Below, piece after piece: positions 31,616-42,599 of a stretch of DNA of 64,000 bases. The DNA is from Semisulcospira habei (lineage: Eukaryota; Mollusca; Gastropoda; Semisulcospiridae). Each line of letters starts with the position of its first letter. The first letter of the stretch is position 1. The translations under genes were made by a program, and so were the position numbers. The notes under the pieces are model-generated. The model was not told the DNA's origin and searched no databases. It worked only from the letters and a program-made list of their open reading frames with translations. Where the stretch lies: positions 191,190,164 to 191,254,163 of the forward strand of contig BTPG01000003.1 in NCBI GenBank assembly GCA_036245525.1, given 5' to 3'.

Positions 31616-32045
31616 AATGACCCCTGGTCTGTGGCTTTTGGACTGTTCGGCCTACAGGCGTATGAGCTCCATGCCGTAACGAGCAACATCACTTACTAAC
31701 ACTCAATTACCCCCATTCTTTTTGGTGAAAATCGAGCTTTGAATCGTTTTACCATGAAAATATCGCTTTTTACAGAAACAGATTACCGCCGTTTGCATTC
31801 ACAGAGCACATTACGTCTAAACATTCAAAGACTGTCATGGGACATGGTGGTGGGGAGGTGAGGTGGGGGGGAGGGGGGTGTGGGTGTGGGAGAGGGGGGC
31901 TTGTGAAAGTAAACCTACGGTCGTCTTCGCTAAAAAATTTGGTTAAAAAATGTCTGTACATCGCATACCACTATGTGATGGCTTGATGTGATCAGCCGTA
32001 TACCCTTATGACATTTCACAAATCGTACAGAAGACAAGTTGAATA

Positions 32046-32140
32046 TCAACCCTTGACTACTACCACATTCCCATTCCGATTCGGCAGAAAAGAAGCATAG
32101 CGGTACCCAGCGGTATTGTCAAAAGCAATCAAAGGGTTAA
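32046..32140. mobile_element. Pal-L MITE, diverged
   Basis: CAACCCTTGACTACTACC at the left, AAAAGCAATCAAAGGGTTAA at the right, with CGGCAGAAAAGAAGC and AGCGGTATTGTC inside. The right TTAA is intact, the left decayed to TCAA. Confidence 0.7.
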
Positions 32141-32499
32141 ACAAAAATAAAATAACATAAAATAAACGCGTTTAGTTGGGTCCCAAACACAAATTTTTCT
32201 CTATGTGAATGGCTTCACTTACGACAAATTTAGCGCGTACATATTTATGCTAACGACACGAAAATGCGGGTTCCCCGGTATTTTGTTATTTCTCCAAGTT
32301 CACTGCATTTTCCTGGCCCCGCATTCGTCAACACTGAGGTCACGGCGCGTTCAGCTACGGCAGTGTCTGTACACACTCTTGTGTCAGCGTGTAGAAGTAA
32401 GTATTGCCGAAGGGCCCGGTACGACGTAAGTAATGTCCTCTCCCCCTGCCCGTAAGGTGAACAGCATTCCACGGACGCCAGCTGTGGCCAGCTCTGGTT

Positions 32500-32590
32500 G
32501 ACAAGCAAAGGTCCTCGGGCCCACGACGGCCGCAGCACGGCTGTGCGCGGGCCCACTGCGGCTGTCGTGGGCCCGGATACGTTTTGCTAT
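32500..32590. repeat. Pal-F GC-rich palindrome
   Basis: AAAGGTCCTCGGGCCCACGACGGCCGCAG pairs with CTGCGGCTGTCGTGGGCCCGGATACGTTTT. CGGGCCCACGAC/GTCGTGGGCCCG is private to this copy. GGTTGACAAGCAAA occurs both at its left edge (32497) and 10 bp beyond its right edge (32601). Confidence 0.85.
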
Positions 32591-32663
32591 TGGGGGTTTG
32601 GGTTGACAAGCAAAAATCCTGCCTTTCCAGTCGTAGGCGCAAACTTGGTCTTCGGATGAAGAT

Positions 32664-32730
32664 GCAAGAGGCACAGACCTTCACTCCATGCGCTTAGGCA
32701 GCTTGGGCTCATGACAGTCTATGCCGCTTA
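32664..32730. repeat. Pal-A element, degraded centre
   Basis: GCAAGAGGCACAGACCTTCA left end, ATGACAGTCTATGCCGCTT right end. The apex no longer pairs. Confidence 0.68.
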
Positions 32731-32785
32731 CAGATGAACAGAGCTACGTAAGCAGAAACTGTTTTGTGCGACCACCCTTACGAGA

Positions 32786-32943
32786 GATCACCTGACATTA
32801 AAGACCATTATTTAGGTGGCTACAGCCACCTAAATGATGGTCTTTTTTTAATGAAAGGTGATGTGAGCAGCCACCTATATGATAGTTATTACTGAAAGGT
32901 GATCTCACATACAAGCGGCTCAAAACACGTTCTGCGGCAGATC
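32786..32943. mobile_element. Pal-K element, copy 2
   Basis: Hairpin at 32788-32863 (ATCACCTGACATTAAAGACC with GGTCTTTTTTTAATGAAAGGTGAT, core TAGGTGGCTACAGCCACCTA), followed by an extra right-arm copy (GCAGCCACCTATATGATAG... AAAGGTGATC, 32868-32904) and the terminus AAGCGGCTCAAAACACGTTCTGC. The right arm is duplicated. Confidence 0.75.
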
Positions 32944-33616
32944 TGCTGTTATGCTGCAAAAGCCAGTCCATGCTGGCTTTTGCCATGAAAAGGCAGAGCT
33001 GTGGTTGCAGACACGTGACAAGTTTTACCCTTCAAGGTTTCTCGATATAGCTATATACCTGTATAGCTCTGGCAAAATATGGCCAGTGCACGTACATTTG
33101 AAGGCATCCACAATGTGTTTCATGAAGTAAAAAATTTAAAATATATGTGTACCAATATCTACAACATGCCTATTCCCCCCAACCCCACACACCCCCACCC
33201 CCACCAAATCACATTGTAAGAACATTTCTAACCGCCCCATTTCGAAATTTAAAAAAGTAGCAGCTGTCCACAAAGAAACGAACCCCCTCCTTCTTAATAA
33301 GTATTCAAGCTTACCAAAACCAGAATCAAAGGAGCTGTTACGAATATAACTCAATATCCTAAATTCAAAATGTGATCCCACGAACCGAAGAAAGTCCCTA
33401 GCTGTTTTGCAACTGTTTCCTGTTTGAGGAAGTCAATCAACGACTCTGTCAGTTTGACGTCAATTTTTCAGCCAATTGTCATCTTCAGGTGGTTTTCTTT
33501 CAGCCGCTGAACAAATCGACCCGCGCAAAGTTGCTGCAAAAGGTTATTGTTACACCGTTCGCGTCGCGAGATCTTCCTCTGCCTCAGAAATACAGAAGCT
33601 AATGGAACAATCATAG

Positions 33617-33695
33617 TTCGTCCGCATGAGGCATGGATTCTCATGAGCTCCCGCATGTGCGGGGGCTTATGAGAATCTATGCCTCATGCGGATGA
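33617..33695. repeat. Pal-A element with extended arms
   Basis: TTCGTCCGCATGAGGCATGGATTCTCATGAGC pairs with GCTTATGAGAATCTATGCCTCATGCGGATGAA. Here the family's CAAGAGGC/GCCTCTTG ends are CATGAGGC/GCCTCATG in both arms, and pairing continues outward by 9 bp. Confidence 0.9.
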
Positions 33696-34636
33696 ACATT
33701 TGTTGAGGAAAAAGTGTACACAATGCGAATTGTGTGTACAAGCGAAACGGGAACTGCAACTCTGCCCCAAAGGGGCACATTACCCAAAGTACACATATTA
33801 AAGGGAGCTAACACCTTCAGCTTCCGGTCTGCAACTGCAAAAAGCATAACATCAAAGGTACGCAGCGTCAGCAATTTTCACTTTTCACAGCTGCGGCGAC
33901 TGACCAATCTAGGTTATTGTTTGTCGCCCACGATTCGCTACCGTCATACGTCTATTACTACTAGAGTAACAGTTACTGGTAATATAGGTAACGAAATCCT
34001 GGTTGCAAACCCTTGAGGAAAAACAGTGACTGGAAGGCTGCGACTGAAAGTTGACTCGGAGGCAATTTCGACCGTCTAAAAGAAAACCTCTAGTATTTGA
34101 TCTCTGTATATGGTATAGCATTTACAGTGTAAACCCAGCTTTTCACTGTCAGAGAAAACAGACAGGATATTATATTTCTCCCTCTCGTGGTCATCACTGG
34201 TCATGGCTGTCATGCAGGCTGCCGAAATGCCGAGATGGATCAAAGAAACTAACAACTCCACCAAACAACCAACAATAAATGCAGATCTACGTCAACATTT
34301 TACACCCTAGACTAATTGTCTCGCACATAGTCCATGAACGTAAGCTTCGCTTATGAACTGCCAAGGGCATACAGACAGTGAGCATTGGAATGTGTGCGCC
34401 CATGAAACACGTTCAAGGACTGTCTACGAGACCCAAACAACCGCGAAACCTCCAGAATAAATCCATAATAAAACAAGATACGAAATCTTAACGTCAGGCC
34501 CGTATTTGCCATGCAGGTATCATCAATACATACTTCCTCCCTTTCCTTCTTGACTTAACACATTGTGTGCGAAACTGGTCAACTCGCCCAAGGTCCGTCT
34601 GTCGTACACAAATCTTCACCGAGATTGCCTTCATCT

Positions 34637-34702
34637 GCAAGAAGCAGAGATCCTAGTCAGCCCTCGCATTCTGCGGGGTCTCATGATAATCTCTGCTTCT
34701 TG
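34637..34702. repeat. Pal-A element, matched variants
   Basis: GCAAGAAGCAGAGATCCTAG... pairs with ...ATAATCTCTGCTTCTTG. GAAGCAGAGA/TCTCTGCTTC replaces GAGGCATAGA/TCTATGCCTC in both arms. Confidence 0.85.
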
Positions 34703-35520
34703 GCGGTCTTCATTGACATCACGCAAAAGAAGTCGTGGGGCGTTCAGTCAGCCTACACAGGACACAGAGTCTACAAGCATCGTGAGGAGAGTAAATTTAT
34801 CTTCGTCGATGTGACACTCGGTAAACCATTAAACACTCATGCATGGAATTCCGCACAGGGTTGCAAAGAACCTATCTCTCACCCCAGCTTAATCGGGGAT
34901 CAAGCTGCCGAATCCGTAATCCTTCTCGGATTTTCGTTCAAATATACGCCGGAAGAATTTTTAAAGTTATCAATCCGTAAGCTTTCACGGATTTTTGCTC
35001 AAGTTTATGCCGGAAGAATTGTTAGTTATCACTGTCGGTGAATTCTAAAAGCAACGATTGTCGGGAGCAAGTGAAGCTTCTGTGCATTATGATATGAATA
35101 TAAAGATTTACTTTTAGATACCACCGAAGCTTGTGGACAATAGCAATGTCATGATGTATTCCTCTTTTCCTTGATACGGCCAAACAATGAGGACAAAAGG
35201 CTCTTTCATGATGTATTCTTTTCGTTTACAGATGCGTGCGAACACAGACACAAATTTCTCGTAGTGCCGAAAGAAAGCCGCAATTTTCGGAGAGACTAGC
35301 GAAATAACGAAGACGCGTCCACATAGGACATTACTGCCGGTGATTGATATAGAAAGGTTTTAACTTTCACATAAACAAACAAACAAGAACAGAAAACAAC
35401 ACAATCCATAGTAAAACTTGAAAGGCGACAAGCTAATCAGACACTGCCTTGATATGCCAGGGTCATCCTTGTTCTATAGATGGGGATAGAGTACAAGACG
35501 GAAGATTAAATTTCTGACGC

Positions 35521-35582
35521 ACCAGCAAGACACGGATCAACCATGTCTATTCTATGGTGGTGCCAGAGTAGCTTGGCGTCTG
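35521..35582. mobile_element. Pal-B half element beside exon 2
   Basis: GCAAGACACGGATCAACCATG then GGTGGTGCCAGAGTAGCTTGGCG. One arm only. It ends about 25 bp from the exon 2 donor on the intron 2 side. Confidence 0.7.
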
Positions 35583-35606
35583 CATTTTCCATGTGTATCT
35601 ACTGAC

Positions 35607-35727
35607 CTTGTCTGATGTTGACGATGTTTGTATGCCGTAACCTGGAGAGGATCTGGATCTCACGTCGTATGCGGTTCAGGTCCGTGTCATCCCGAATCTT
35701 TGTCTTCTTCACGTACTTGATGGCCAC
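35607..35727 (-). CDS. NUAK: NUAK exon 2 (VAIK lysine, alpha-C)
   Basis: 121 nt; acceptor CTTGTTTCAG, donor GTCAGT after CAAG. It encodes VAIKYVKKTKIRDDTDLNRI then RREIQILSRLRHTNIVNIRQ, plus the first base of the next codon (phase 1), which joins exon 3 as V of VFEKK. The Lys of VAIK is the ATP-anchoring lysine and the Glu of RREIQIL the alpha-C salt-bridge partner. The sequence aligns with NUAK (VAIK-IRKDKI-D, IRREIEIMSSL-HPHI). Confidence 0.96.
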
Positions 35728-35965
35728 CTGAAACAAGTAAGATGCTGTGCTGAATTACCGGCATTCTTTGGCTGAAAATGAAAACAGTTACAAAAAACAT
35801 TGAGTCAATGTACAAGTGTGTGCTTGTGCAACCGTGTGCTCCAAGCTGTCAGACCTAAATCACAATCCAGCATAAGACTCTAGCGACTGCCTTATCTCAC
35901 TACACCCTGAGGATGAAATAATCAACTTTGTTTATATCCTTCGAGGTCTACGTCACAGTTCTGGA

Positions 35966-36078
35966 AACAGTTCGACCATGATAGTTCAAGGGTGGTGTCG
36001 GAAGCTATTCTGACGCAACTCTTGAACTATCATGACCAATCCACATCCTGTCGTGACATGTCAGGGCTTTATGGGTTA
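35966..36078. mobile_element. Pal-B element near exon 2
   Basis: GTTCGACCATGATAGTTCAA pairs with CTTGAACTATCATGACCAATC. The core is shortened to GGTGTCGGAAGCTATTCTGACGC. The right terminus is CAGGGCTTTATGGGTTA. Confidence 0.75.
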
Positions 36079-37195
36079 TGGGAGAGGAAGAACGGGAGTG
36101 TTCTGGATGTTATTGTGAAGGCATCGCAAAAACCAAAAAACAACAAATTTCATTAATTTAGTCGTAAATGAAAAAAAATGTTGAGTTTATTTATTCATCA
36201 CAAAGATCTGTACGATGGAAATGTGATGAAATATTGTGACATTTATTAGACCAAAAATAACTGAAATAGTACACCAATAATTTTCAGTACATTCATACAT
36301 CAAAGAGAAATGGTTGCCCCGGGCACCATCAGTTATGATAAAACGAGTATGTCGTCTGCCCGCAATTAACAGCCAATATCGCTTTCACTTCAACCGTTAA
36401 ACAGATAACATTTTGTATCAGTATGGGAAAAACAGCCACCTACTACCGGTGGGTGCAGGAACTACAATTATCAGTCTTGGTTGTATTTTCTGATGAGTGA
36501 TCGCAGCCGCCGGACGGGCGCCAAGTGAATCAGGCACCACACCTGAGGTCAGTCCATATAAAGAGAAGCTGAATGTTGGCGCAGGAAACGAGTGTTGTAC
36601 CGCCACAGTTAGCCCACAGGCTTTAACGAGGTTGACATGAATATATTTTATTCCAAGAAAGCGACACTGTTTCAAATTCTCTTCATAAACCTAAGGGGTT
36701 TTAACCATTTACGGTCACGAGTCAGCAACCGTAAATTAACAAGACATTGAAATGTCGATGTTTGTCGTGCGACAAACTTGGACATTCCAATTTATTGTTC
36801 ATTTGGTGTATAGGTGAATGGTTATGAAATCGATACAATTGCACACACAGTGTCTGCTAAATGTCTTAAATGTTAAACGTGTGGTGTCGAATGGTTAAAT
36901 TAATTAAGCATGTAGTTTGTAGTTTTAATAAGCAACCATTCGGCGAGTACAAGTCACCCCCAAAAGAAGCATTGGCCGTTCTGTTTTTGCTTTCCTGTCT
37001 CTTATAACAGCTTTTTCTATCCTATCTCTTACAAACAGCTTTTTGCGAAATGGAACCGGATCTCGCATAAGTCCTATTCAGGTGCTTGGAAAGGTCGCTC
37101 TGACAACGTCATATGAATAAGAGGCATGCACGGTTTGTCGTTCACTTCGAAGGACGACTATTATTACTATGCAAACATGACCTGAAGGACTCTTC

Positions 37196-37251
37196 CCCCC
37201 GCCCCCCCCCCCCCCCCCCCTCACTGAATTTAGCGTTCAACATAATTTCAA

Positions 37252-37283
<32 letters not shown>
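37196..37283. repeat. C-run and A-run
   Basis: C-rich tract at 37196-37220 and about 29 A at 37254-37282, separated by ordinary sequence. Confidence 0.95.
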
Positions 37284-37286
<3 letters not shown>

Positions 37287-37481
37287 GTTTAGAAACGAGA
37301 CCTGCTCCACAGGCTTGTAATTAAACTACTGGTGTTTCATGGAAACTGTAAAACATTTCAACTTCACATGCAGAAAACGCACATGAAGTTGTGAACAATA
37401 TTATGAATGATCAATAAACGACGAGTCTATGTAGAAAAGACATAATTTCAGAGTACTTCGCAAGGCGCCTACGTAAACGCA

Positions 37482-37573
37482 TTAACCCTTTGGCTGTCGG
37501 TAGTGCTTTTTGTCGCGATGATTCCTGCAGGAATAATCGCGACAAAAAGTGCGACCAACAGCCAAACGGTTAA
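37482..37573. mobile_element. Pal-E MITE with both TTAA ends
   Basis: 92 bp, the cleanest copy. TTAACCCTTTGGCTGTCGGT pairs with ACCAACAGCCAAACGGTTAA; inner TTTTTGTCGCGATGATTCCTGCAG pairs with GAATAATCGCGACAAAAA. Confidence 0.92.
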
Positions 37574-37632
37574 AACATTCTGCACCGGCGCCATGAGCCC
37601 AACAAAAGCCGTTCTACGAATATCATTCATCT

Positions 37633-37687
37633 GCACGAGGCATAGATCTCCTGGTCCCCTTCGCTCCTGAGGAACTATGACCCTTGC
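37633..37687. repeat. Pal-A element, degraded
   Basis: GCACGAGGCATAGATCTCCTGG left; GAGGAACTATGACCCTTGC right. The centre is shortened. Confidence 0.6.
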
Positions 37688-38039
37688 TGTCTGGACCTGC
37701 GCCACTGACTTACGCCTGTGACACTATGATCGAGGATTTAATAGAAGTTTTAGCCTCTGTGCTGAATTCTTTTCTCTGGTGAACTACAACCCTGGTGACC
37801 GGCAGCACCACTGAACGCCCAAACCATCTCCTCCACACAAGGAACACACACTTAAACAAAAGCCAAACAAGAGGGAAAGATTTTCATGTTTCTTCACAAG
37901 CAGTTATGAAGTTATGCGCATTCATGCGCAAGAGGCGTAGATCTTCATAAGCAGCTTGTGCGGGTTTACTTTCCTATGAACATCTTGAATCTTGAAACCG
38001 TCAAAAGTTGTTATTTAGATATAGGCCCCGTGCATGGCA

Positions 38040-38139
38040 GCAAGAGGCGTGTATCTCTTACAACAGCTCGCTAGGGTTCATAATTTATGCAGGTCTTTAT
38101 AATAGCCTGTGGTCGTCATGAGGCCCTATGCCTCTTACA
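38040..38139. repeat. Pal-A element with inserted bases
   Basis: GCAAGAGGCGTGTATCTCTTAC at the left, GTCATGAGGCCCTATGCCTCTTAC at the right, with about 50 extra bases between. Confidence 0.58.
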
Positions 38140-38296
38140 GATGTCTGGCGTTTGCAGCGGGGGGGTGGAGCAACACAAACAAGTTCACGGTCGCAACGCT
38201 TTGGTACATCCGGTTTGAAATCAATAATGGATATGCGTCTCTTTGAAATTTTTCATTTGATCAAAAGTGAACTATTTGCAAACAGTGAAAAATAAT

Positions 38297-38369
38297 GTGT
38301 GCTGCTGGTTTGTGATTTTTGACCTTACGGTCGTAGGCCGTGAGGTCAAAAATCACAAACCAGCACACA
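38297..38369. repeat. Pal-D palindromic element, matched variants
   Basis: GTGTGCTGCTGGTTTGTGATTTTTGACCTTACGG pairs with CCGTGAGGTCAAAAATCACAAACCAGCACAC. TTTTTGACC/GGTCAAAAA and GGTTTGTG/CACAAACC are private and present in both arms; CTG is duplicated in the left arm only. Confidence 0.9.
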
Positions 38370-38849
38370 TGTCACTGTTGGTAAAAGATTACCTTTGATA
38401 ACAGAAATATGTATAGGGTTTAACGCTTAAATTCATATTTAGTCAAATGAATGTGTTGGGGGGGAAAAAAAACGGTGATCATAATCCCCCGTGTGATCGT
38501 TTCAATAAACATTCGGGAGATTAATATTAAGTAATGTGGTCTTCCAAATAAGTAATTTGATCTTCAAAATAACGATGCAGTCAGTTTCGCTGGATCTGAA
38601 CATTTTTTTTATTTTAATTTACGTTTTTAAAGTTTTTCGTCTGCGCCAACTATGACCTACAATTCGTTGACCACTTACGATTTGGCATTGATGATCTGTT
38701 TTCTCTTATCATGAACTATAACATTCATTGAATATTTTTATCTGATTTTACGTTTCTCTCCGTGTTTTCTCTCCTCGCCAACAACGGCTTGTAAATATTA
38801 ATACACACGTACACGTATATTAATACACAAGTACACGTAGACTTTAAGT

Positions 38850-39053
38850 TTAACCCATGTCATACTGTGGCTAATGCTTCAAATTTGCACACTGCCATAT
38901 GCAATCTATATAGTACTTACAGATAAGGATATAGACCAATGGTTTTAGTTCAAGGGTAGTGTCAGAATAGCTTGGCGCCTCTAGGCACTACCCTTAAACT
39001 ATTTTAGTCAAACTTATTTCACTCATTGGTGTATTCCAAATAATAAGGGTTAA
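38850..39053. mobile_element. Pal-B MITE subfamily 2, reversed
   Basis: TTAA at both ends. It reads as the reverse complement of the copies at 5946 and 46364: TTAACCCATGTCATACTGTG, GCACACTGCCATATGC and GGATATAGACCAAT at the left, CATTGGTGTATTCCAAATAA then TAAGGGTTAA at the right. The right hairpin arm is shortened (CTCTAGGCACTACCC). Confidence 0.88.
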
Positions 39054-39383
39054 CCGATAAGCGATCAGTTTGCTAACGTTAACAAATTAAGCCAACGTAT
39101 GAAGAATTTCGTCATGTAAAACTTTCGCGTCCACGTCTTTCTGTGGCCCTGGGCAGTTGGTCAGGCATTAATATGTACGACGCAGGCAATCAGACTGTCT
39201 AATTGGAAATTCTTAGGAAAATGTCAGAATTAACTAACCCCTTGAGTTGCAATATTGCGAGAAATTATGCAAGTCGGGTGTGTGTCCCCCGGCGTAAGCA
39301 CTTTAACTGTTCACAGAAACCTGTATAGTAAATCCCATACTGTTATGCTAGCTAGCCCTTAATTATAGACCAGCACTCACACA

Positions 39384-39482
39384 TACTGACGAGCAAAAGA
39401 AATGCGACATCATTCGGGTCTTCGGAAACAATGAAGTGTTCCTATGACTCGAATGGTATCGCATTTCTTTTGATCGTCAGTA
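39384..39482. mobile_element. Mariner-like MITE (Pal-M), TA-flanked
   Basis: Flanked by TA (39384-39385, 39481-39482). TIRs CTGACGAGCAAAAGAAATGC and the complement CTGACGATCAAAAGAAATGC, about 27 bp, continuing with CATTCG. 95-bp body. TA target and TIR form fit a Tc1/mariner-type MITE. Single copy seen. Confidence 0.8.
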
Positions 39483-39529
39483 TAATAGATGATCTCTCAG
39501 CAAAATCCTTATAAACCACTACACAGACA

Positions 39530-39726
39530 TACAGCAGAACCTGTTCTGAGCGACAAACCTGAGCGATCATCTGTCATTAAAGACCGTCATTCAGACACCT
39601 CGATGATGGTTTTTAACGAAAGGTAATACTTTTTGTTCTTCACGACTGCTCTTGAGAGAGCACCAATTTTTCAGACAATTCTCCCTCGCATAAAAATGTG
39701 AGTGATTAAAACAGATTCTGCTGTGC
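39530..39726. mobile_element. Pal-K TIR element, copy 3
   Basis: ACAGCAGAACCTGTTCTGAGC at the left, AAAACAGATTCTGCTGT at the right. The inner hairpin is degraded (CTGTCATTAAAGACCGTCATT against GATGGTTTTTAACGAAAGG). Confidence 0.72.
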
Positions 39727-39877
39727 TAAGCCTCGCAATGATATATGCCAATTGCAGGCATCATTTACATCTGTGTGCCGAATACTGAAAAAAGATGAAA
39801 CTTGTGGCTGGACCACAGACAAAGCCTGTGGGCTGGACGCTAAATATACATAGGCAGACACAGGCACTAAGATTCAT

Positions 39878-39955
39878 TTAACTCTTTCGAGACGTGCCGC
39901 ATCCGGATACGCGGCTTTATACCGCGTATCCGTAAGCGGCACGTCTCGAATGAAT
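39878..39955. mobile_element. Pal-C MITE
   Basis: TTAACTCTTTCGAGACGTGC pairs with GCACGTCTCGAATGAATT; inner CGCATCCGGATACGCGG pairs with CCGCGTATCCGTAAGCG. The right TTAA is lost (AATTTT). Confidence 0.87.
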
Positions 39956-40447
39956 TTTGTGGTTCGCTAAATGTAGACTTGAATTTTTTTCAGAGTCGCA
40001 CTAAGCTGTTTTAAAACTTGTACAATTACTGTGAGCATCCTACGTATTGTGGAAGTCATGCATACATGAATGACCTAAGCACTGGCTCCCCACTAACACT
40101 TTATGCGGTTGTTTTGCCTAGCAGACGAGACGTCACTACGGTCGTCGGTGCGGTTATTGCTGTTTTCGTCCTCGCTTTATGGCCACTATCGGGAGGATTG
40201 CGCTCCAACCACTGGAGCGTTTAATGTCACCATGACATCATCGTATCGCTTATCACGAAACAAAGACACGGGCGCAACTGGTTACTGATGGAACGGACGA
40301 CCTCCACTCGAAACAGGAGAAGGTCAACAGCATTTTAAATTTGGCAGTCGCGTTCTTCAACCCGACCCTGTGGTGAAGACTGACTTTTGACATTTTAATT
40401 TTCAGTTTGAATGTGGGTCACATTTATTTACTGCTCTTTTTCTTCTT

Positions 40448-40449
40448 AC

Positions 40450-40486
<37 letters not shown>
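40448..40486. repeat. (ATTT)n microsatellite
   Basis: About nine units of ATTT. Confidence 0.95.
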
Positions 40487-40823
40487 GGAGTTTTTGCTGT
40501 ACAAATTAACTCATCCTTTCTTCTTTTTCGGCTTGTTTTCGATCATAGGCGAAAACGTCAATTCCAGCAGCTCAACGTTCCAATGCGCCACATCAACACA
40601 TCCGCATTGTTAGCGCAAAATGGTTATGGCTTGTAAATGGCTCAAGAGTCTGAACTTCACATCAGAAATATTTTGTTTATGGGCCATAAAACAGATGGAC
40701 TCTATGTACACTCACAGACTAAACGCAAATGTTTCCCTCCGGTTGGACATGACGGATTTAAAAGCGTCACCAAATTTAAATTAAAAAACTGACCTTTTTC
40801 TCGTCCAACCAAGAGACATTCAC

Positions 40824-40892
40824 GTGTGCTAGTCTGTGACTTTGGACCTTACGGCTGAAGCCGTAAGGTCCAAAATCACAGATCAGCACGCA
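40824..40892. repeat. Pal-D palindromic element
   Basis: GTGTGCTAGTCTGTGACTTTGGACCTTACGGCT pairs with AGCCGTAAGGTCCAAAATCACAGATCAGCACGC. Loop of 1-2 bases. Confidence 0.9.
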
Positions 40893-41161
40893 CCTCTTCC
40901 GTGAACTTCCGCCAATGCACGGTTCGTGAGGATCTAAGCCTAAAGCAAATGAGTCGGGTTCGAAAAAAATTGTGTACACAAGAAGACTTATTGGGACTCA
41001 ACACTCGTGTGAACCAAGCAGCACCCGCCCCGTGATATCCATCATAATACTAACTCTACACGTCGTCTGTTTTATTAGGCGTATAAATTTCCAGGGTGTT
41101 GACAAAGTACAACTTTAAAGCCCCCTGCGAGCTCGCCAACAAAGAACAGAACTGGGGTTCG

Positions 41162-41268
41162 GTTGCATGAGTGAGCTTAATCTTGCGCAAGCCACTAAGC
41201 AAGGTGCTCCGCTATAGCCAAAGCACCTTGCTTAGTGGCTGGCGCAGGAATACGCTCACTCATGCAAT
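41162..41268. repeat. Pal-G palindromic element
   Basis: GTTGCATGAGTGAGCTTAAT pairs with ATACGCTCACTCATGCAA; inner GCGCAAGCCACTAAGCAAGGTGCT pairs with the complement. TGCATGAGTGAG/CTCACTCATGCA is private to this copy and in both arms. Confidence 0.9.
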
Positions 41269-41327
41269 TGGTCCTAGGTTCACAGGAACATTTGTCTTTG
41301 GCTTATTTTTGGGGTTTTTGTTTGTTT

Positions 41328-41362
<35 letters not shown>

Positions 41363-41457
41363 GTTTGGTTTTTTTTTTTTTTGCCTTGAATTCTGCGTGA
41401 ACGTGTTTAGCTGTCGCTATAGAGCAATATCCGATAGAGATGCCATGTACGTTCTAC

Positions 41458-41546
41458 TTAAACTTTTAACATGGTCAAGTGAAGATAACAAACACACTTT
41501 AGAATCGAAAGTGTGTCATATTCACTTGGTCGTGTTAAAAGTTTAA
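41458..41546. repeat. Pal-N inverted repeat
   Basis: TTAAACTTTTAACATGGTCAAGTGAA pairs with TTCACTTGGTCGTGTTAAAAGTTTAA, inner ACACACTTT pairs with AAAGTGTGT. Single copy seen. Confidence 0.85.
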
Positions 41547-41580
41547 TTTCTTTTGCAACATTTACAACCTTTATGATACT

Positions 41581-41632
41581 GATCATGATAGTTCAAGGGT
41601 TGATAAGCAATTCTGGCACCACCCTTAAACTT
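41581..41632. mobile_element. Pal-B remnant
   Basis: GATCATGATAGTTCAAGGGT and AATTCTGGCACCACCCTTAAAC with the apex lost. Confidence 0.65.
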
Positions 41633-41781
41633 GAAACACAACGAGATATTTTAATGTCATGAAAAATTGTTTCAGCCGTTTAACAGTTCACTCGATTAAT
41701 GCTCAGTGCCTACCTAGACTGTCTCTCTCATCACATAGTAAAAAGAATAGGTTTACAATTCCAAGGAAATGCTGTATTGTT

Positions 41782-41858
41782 ATAACTCATTCGAGACGTG
41801 CCACATCAGGATACGCGGCAAAGCCGCGTATCCGAATGCAGCACGCCTCGAATGAGTG
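41782..41858. mobile_element. Pal-C MITE
   Basis: AACTCATTCGAGACGTGCCA pairs with GCACGCCTCGAATGAGT; core GGATACGCGGCAAAGCCGCGTATCC is a perfect hairpin. Both TTAA ends have single changes. Confidence 0.87.
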
Positions 41859-42120
41859 AACAGCCCCTTCACAAACATCTTGTTCACGTTCCATAATCCA
41901 ATTACCTTTCCTTGTCTGGGCCTCTCAGCGACACCCCGTCACCCACTTGTGTTTGTAATAGGGCCAATAAACGACGCGCGCTCGCATGGAGACAGTGTTT
42001 ATACCTGCATTGTTATGGCCAATAACACTGAGCTTGTCTGGATCGGTGCCATTTATAGGTTGACACATTCACCTCTAAGACACCCAAACAACTGATTATA
42101 TGCCTTTTTTTTTTTACAGA

Positions 42121-42262
42121 TTAACACATTCACTCATACGAATACCACAGCTGGAGATGGACTGACCACTGTAATTTATGAGTTGTGCCAGATGCGCTAG
42201 GCGCCAATCTTATCTGGTACTCCCCCTGAACTATAACGGTCAGTCCATATCTCCTCAGTGTA
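42121..42262. mobile_element. Pal-B element, diverged
   Basis: TTAACACATTCACTCATACG at the left. GGAGATGGACTGACCACTGT pairs approximately with ACGGTCAGTCCATATCTCC. The core has drifted (TGCGCTAGGCGCC). Confidence 0.7.
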
Positions 42263-42409
42263 ATAGACGTCTCTTAATCTAAAACAAATCATAAATAAAC
42301 CTTTAGGGCTGATTTAGTCTTTGGCTAACATGGTAGGTGGGCTTAGTGTGATTCAAAGAGTTTGGTCCTTTTTTTAAACACACGCACATAGCTGATTCAT
42401 CTTCCTTTC

Positions 42410-42599
42410 TTAACCCTTATCATTCGGAATACACCAGTGTGTGAAATAAGTTTGACTAAAATAGTTCAAAGGTAGTGCCAGAACAGCTTGGCGCCTCTAG
42501 GCGCCAAGCTATTCTGGCACCACCCTTGAACTAAAGCCATTGGTCTATATCCTTATATGTAAGTACTATAATGTAGCTTGCATATGGCAGTTTACAAAT
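42410..42599. mobile_element. Pal-B MITE subfamily 2, truncated by SINE-like repeat
   Basis: TTAACCCTTATCATTCGGAA through a perfect GCTTGGCGCCTCTAGGCGCCAAGC hairpin to GCATATGGCAGTTTACAAAT, where the SINE-like repeat begins. The expected right terminus (TATGATATGGGTTAA) is not found beyond the SINE. Confidence 0.87.

Noticed and set aside
34565..35041. 158-codon plus frame with repeated GFSFKYTPEEF-like segments
   Set aside because: It crosses a Pal-A element; the internal similarity (ATCCGTAA... GGATTTTxGxTCAA) is a short DNA duplication at about 34913-35025, not a protein repeat.
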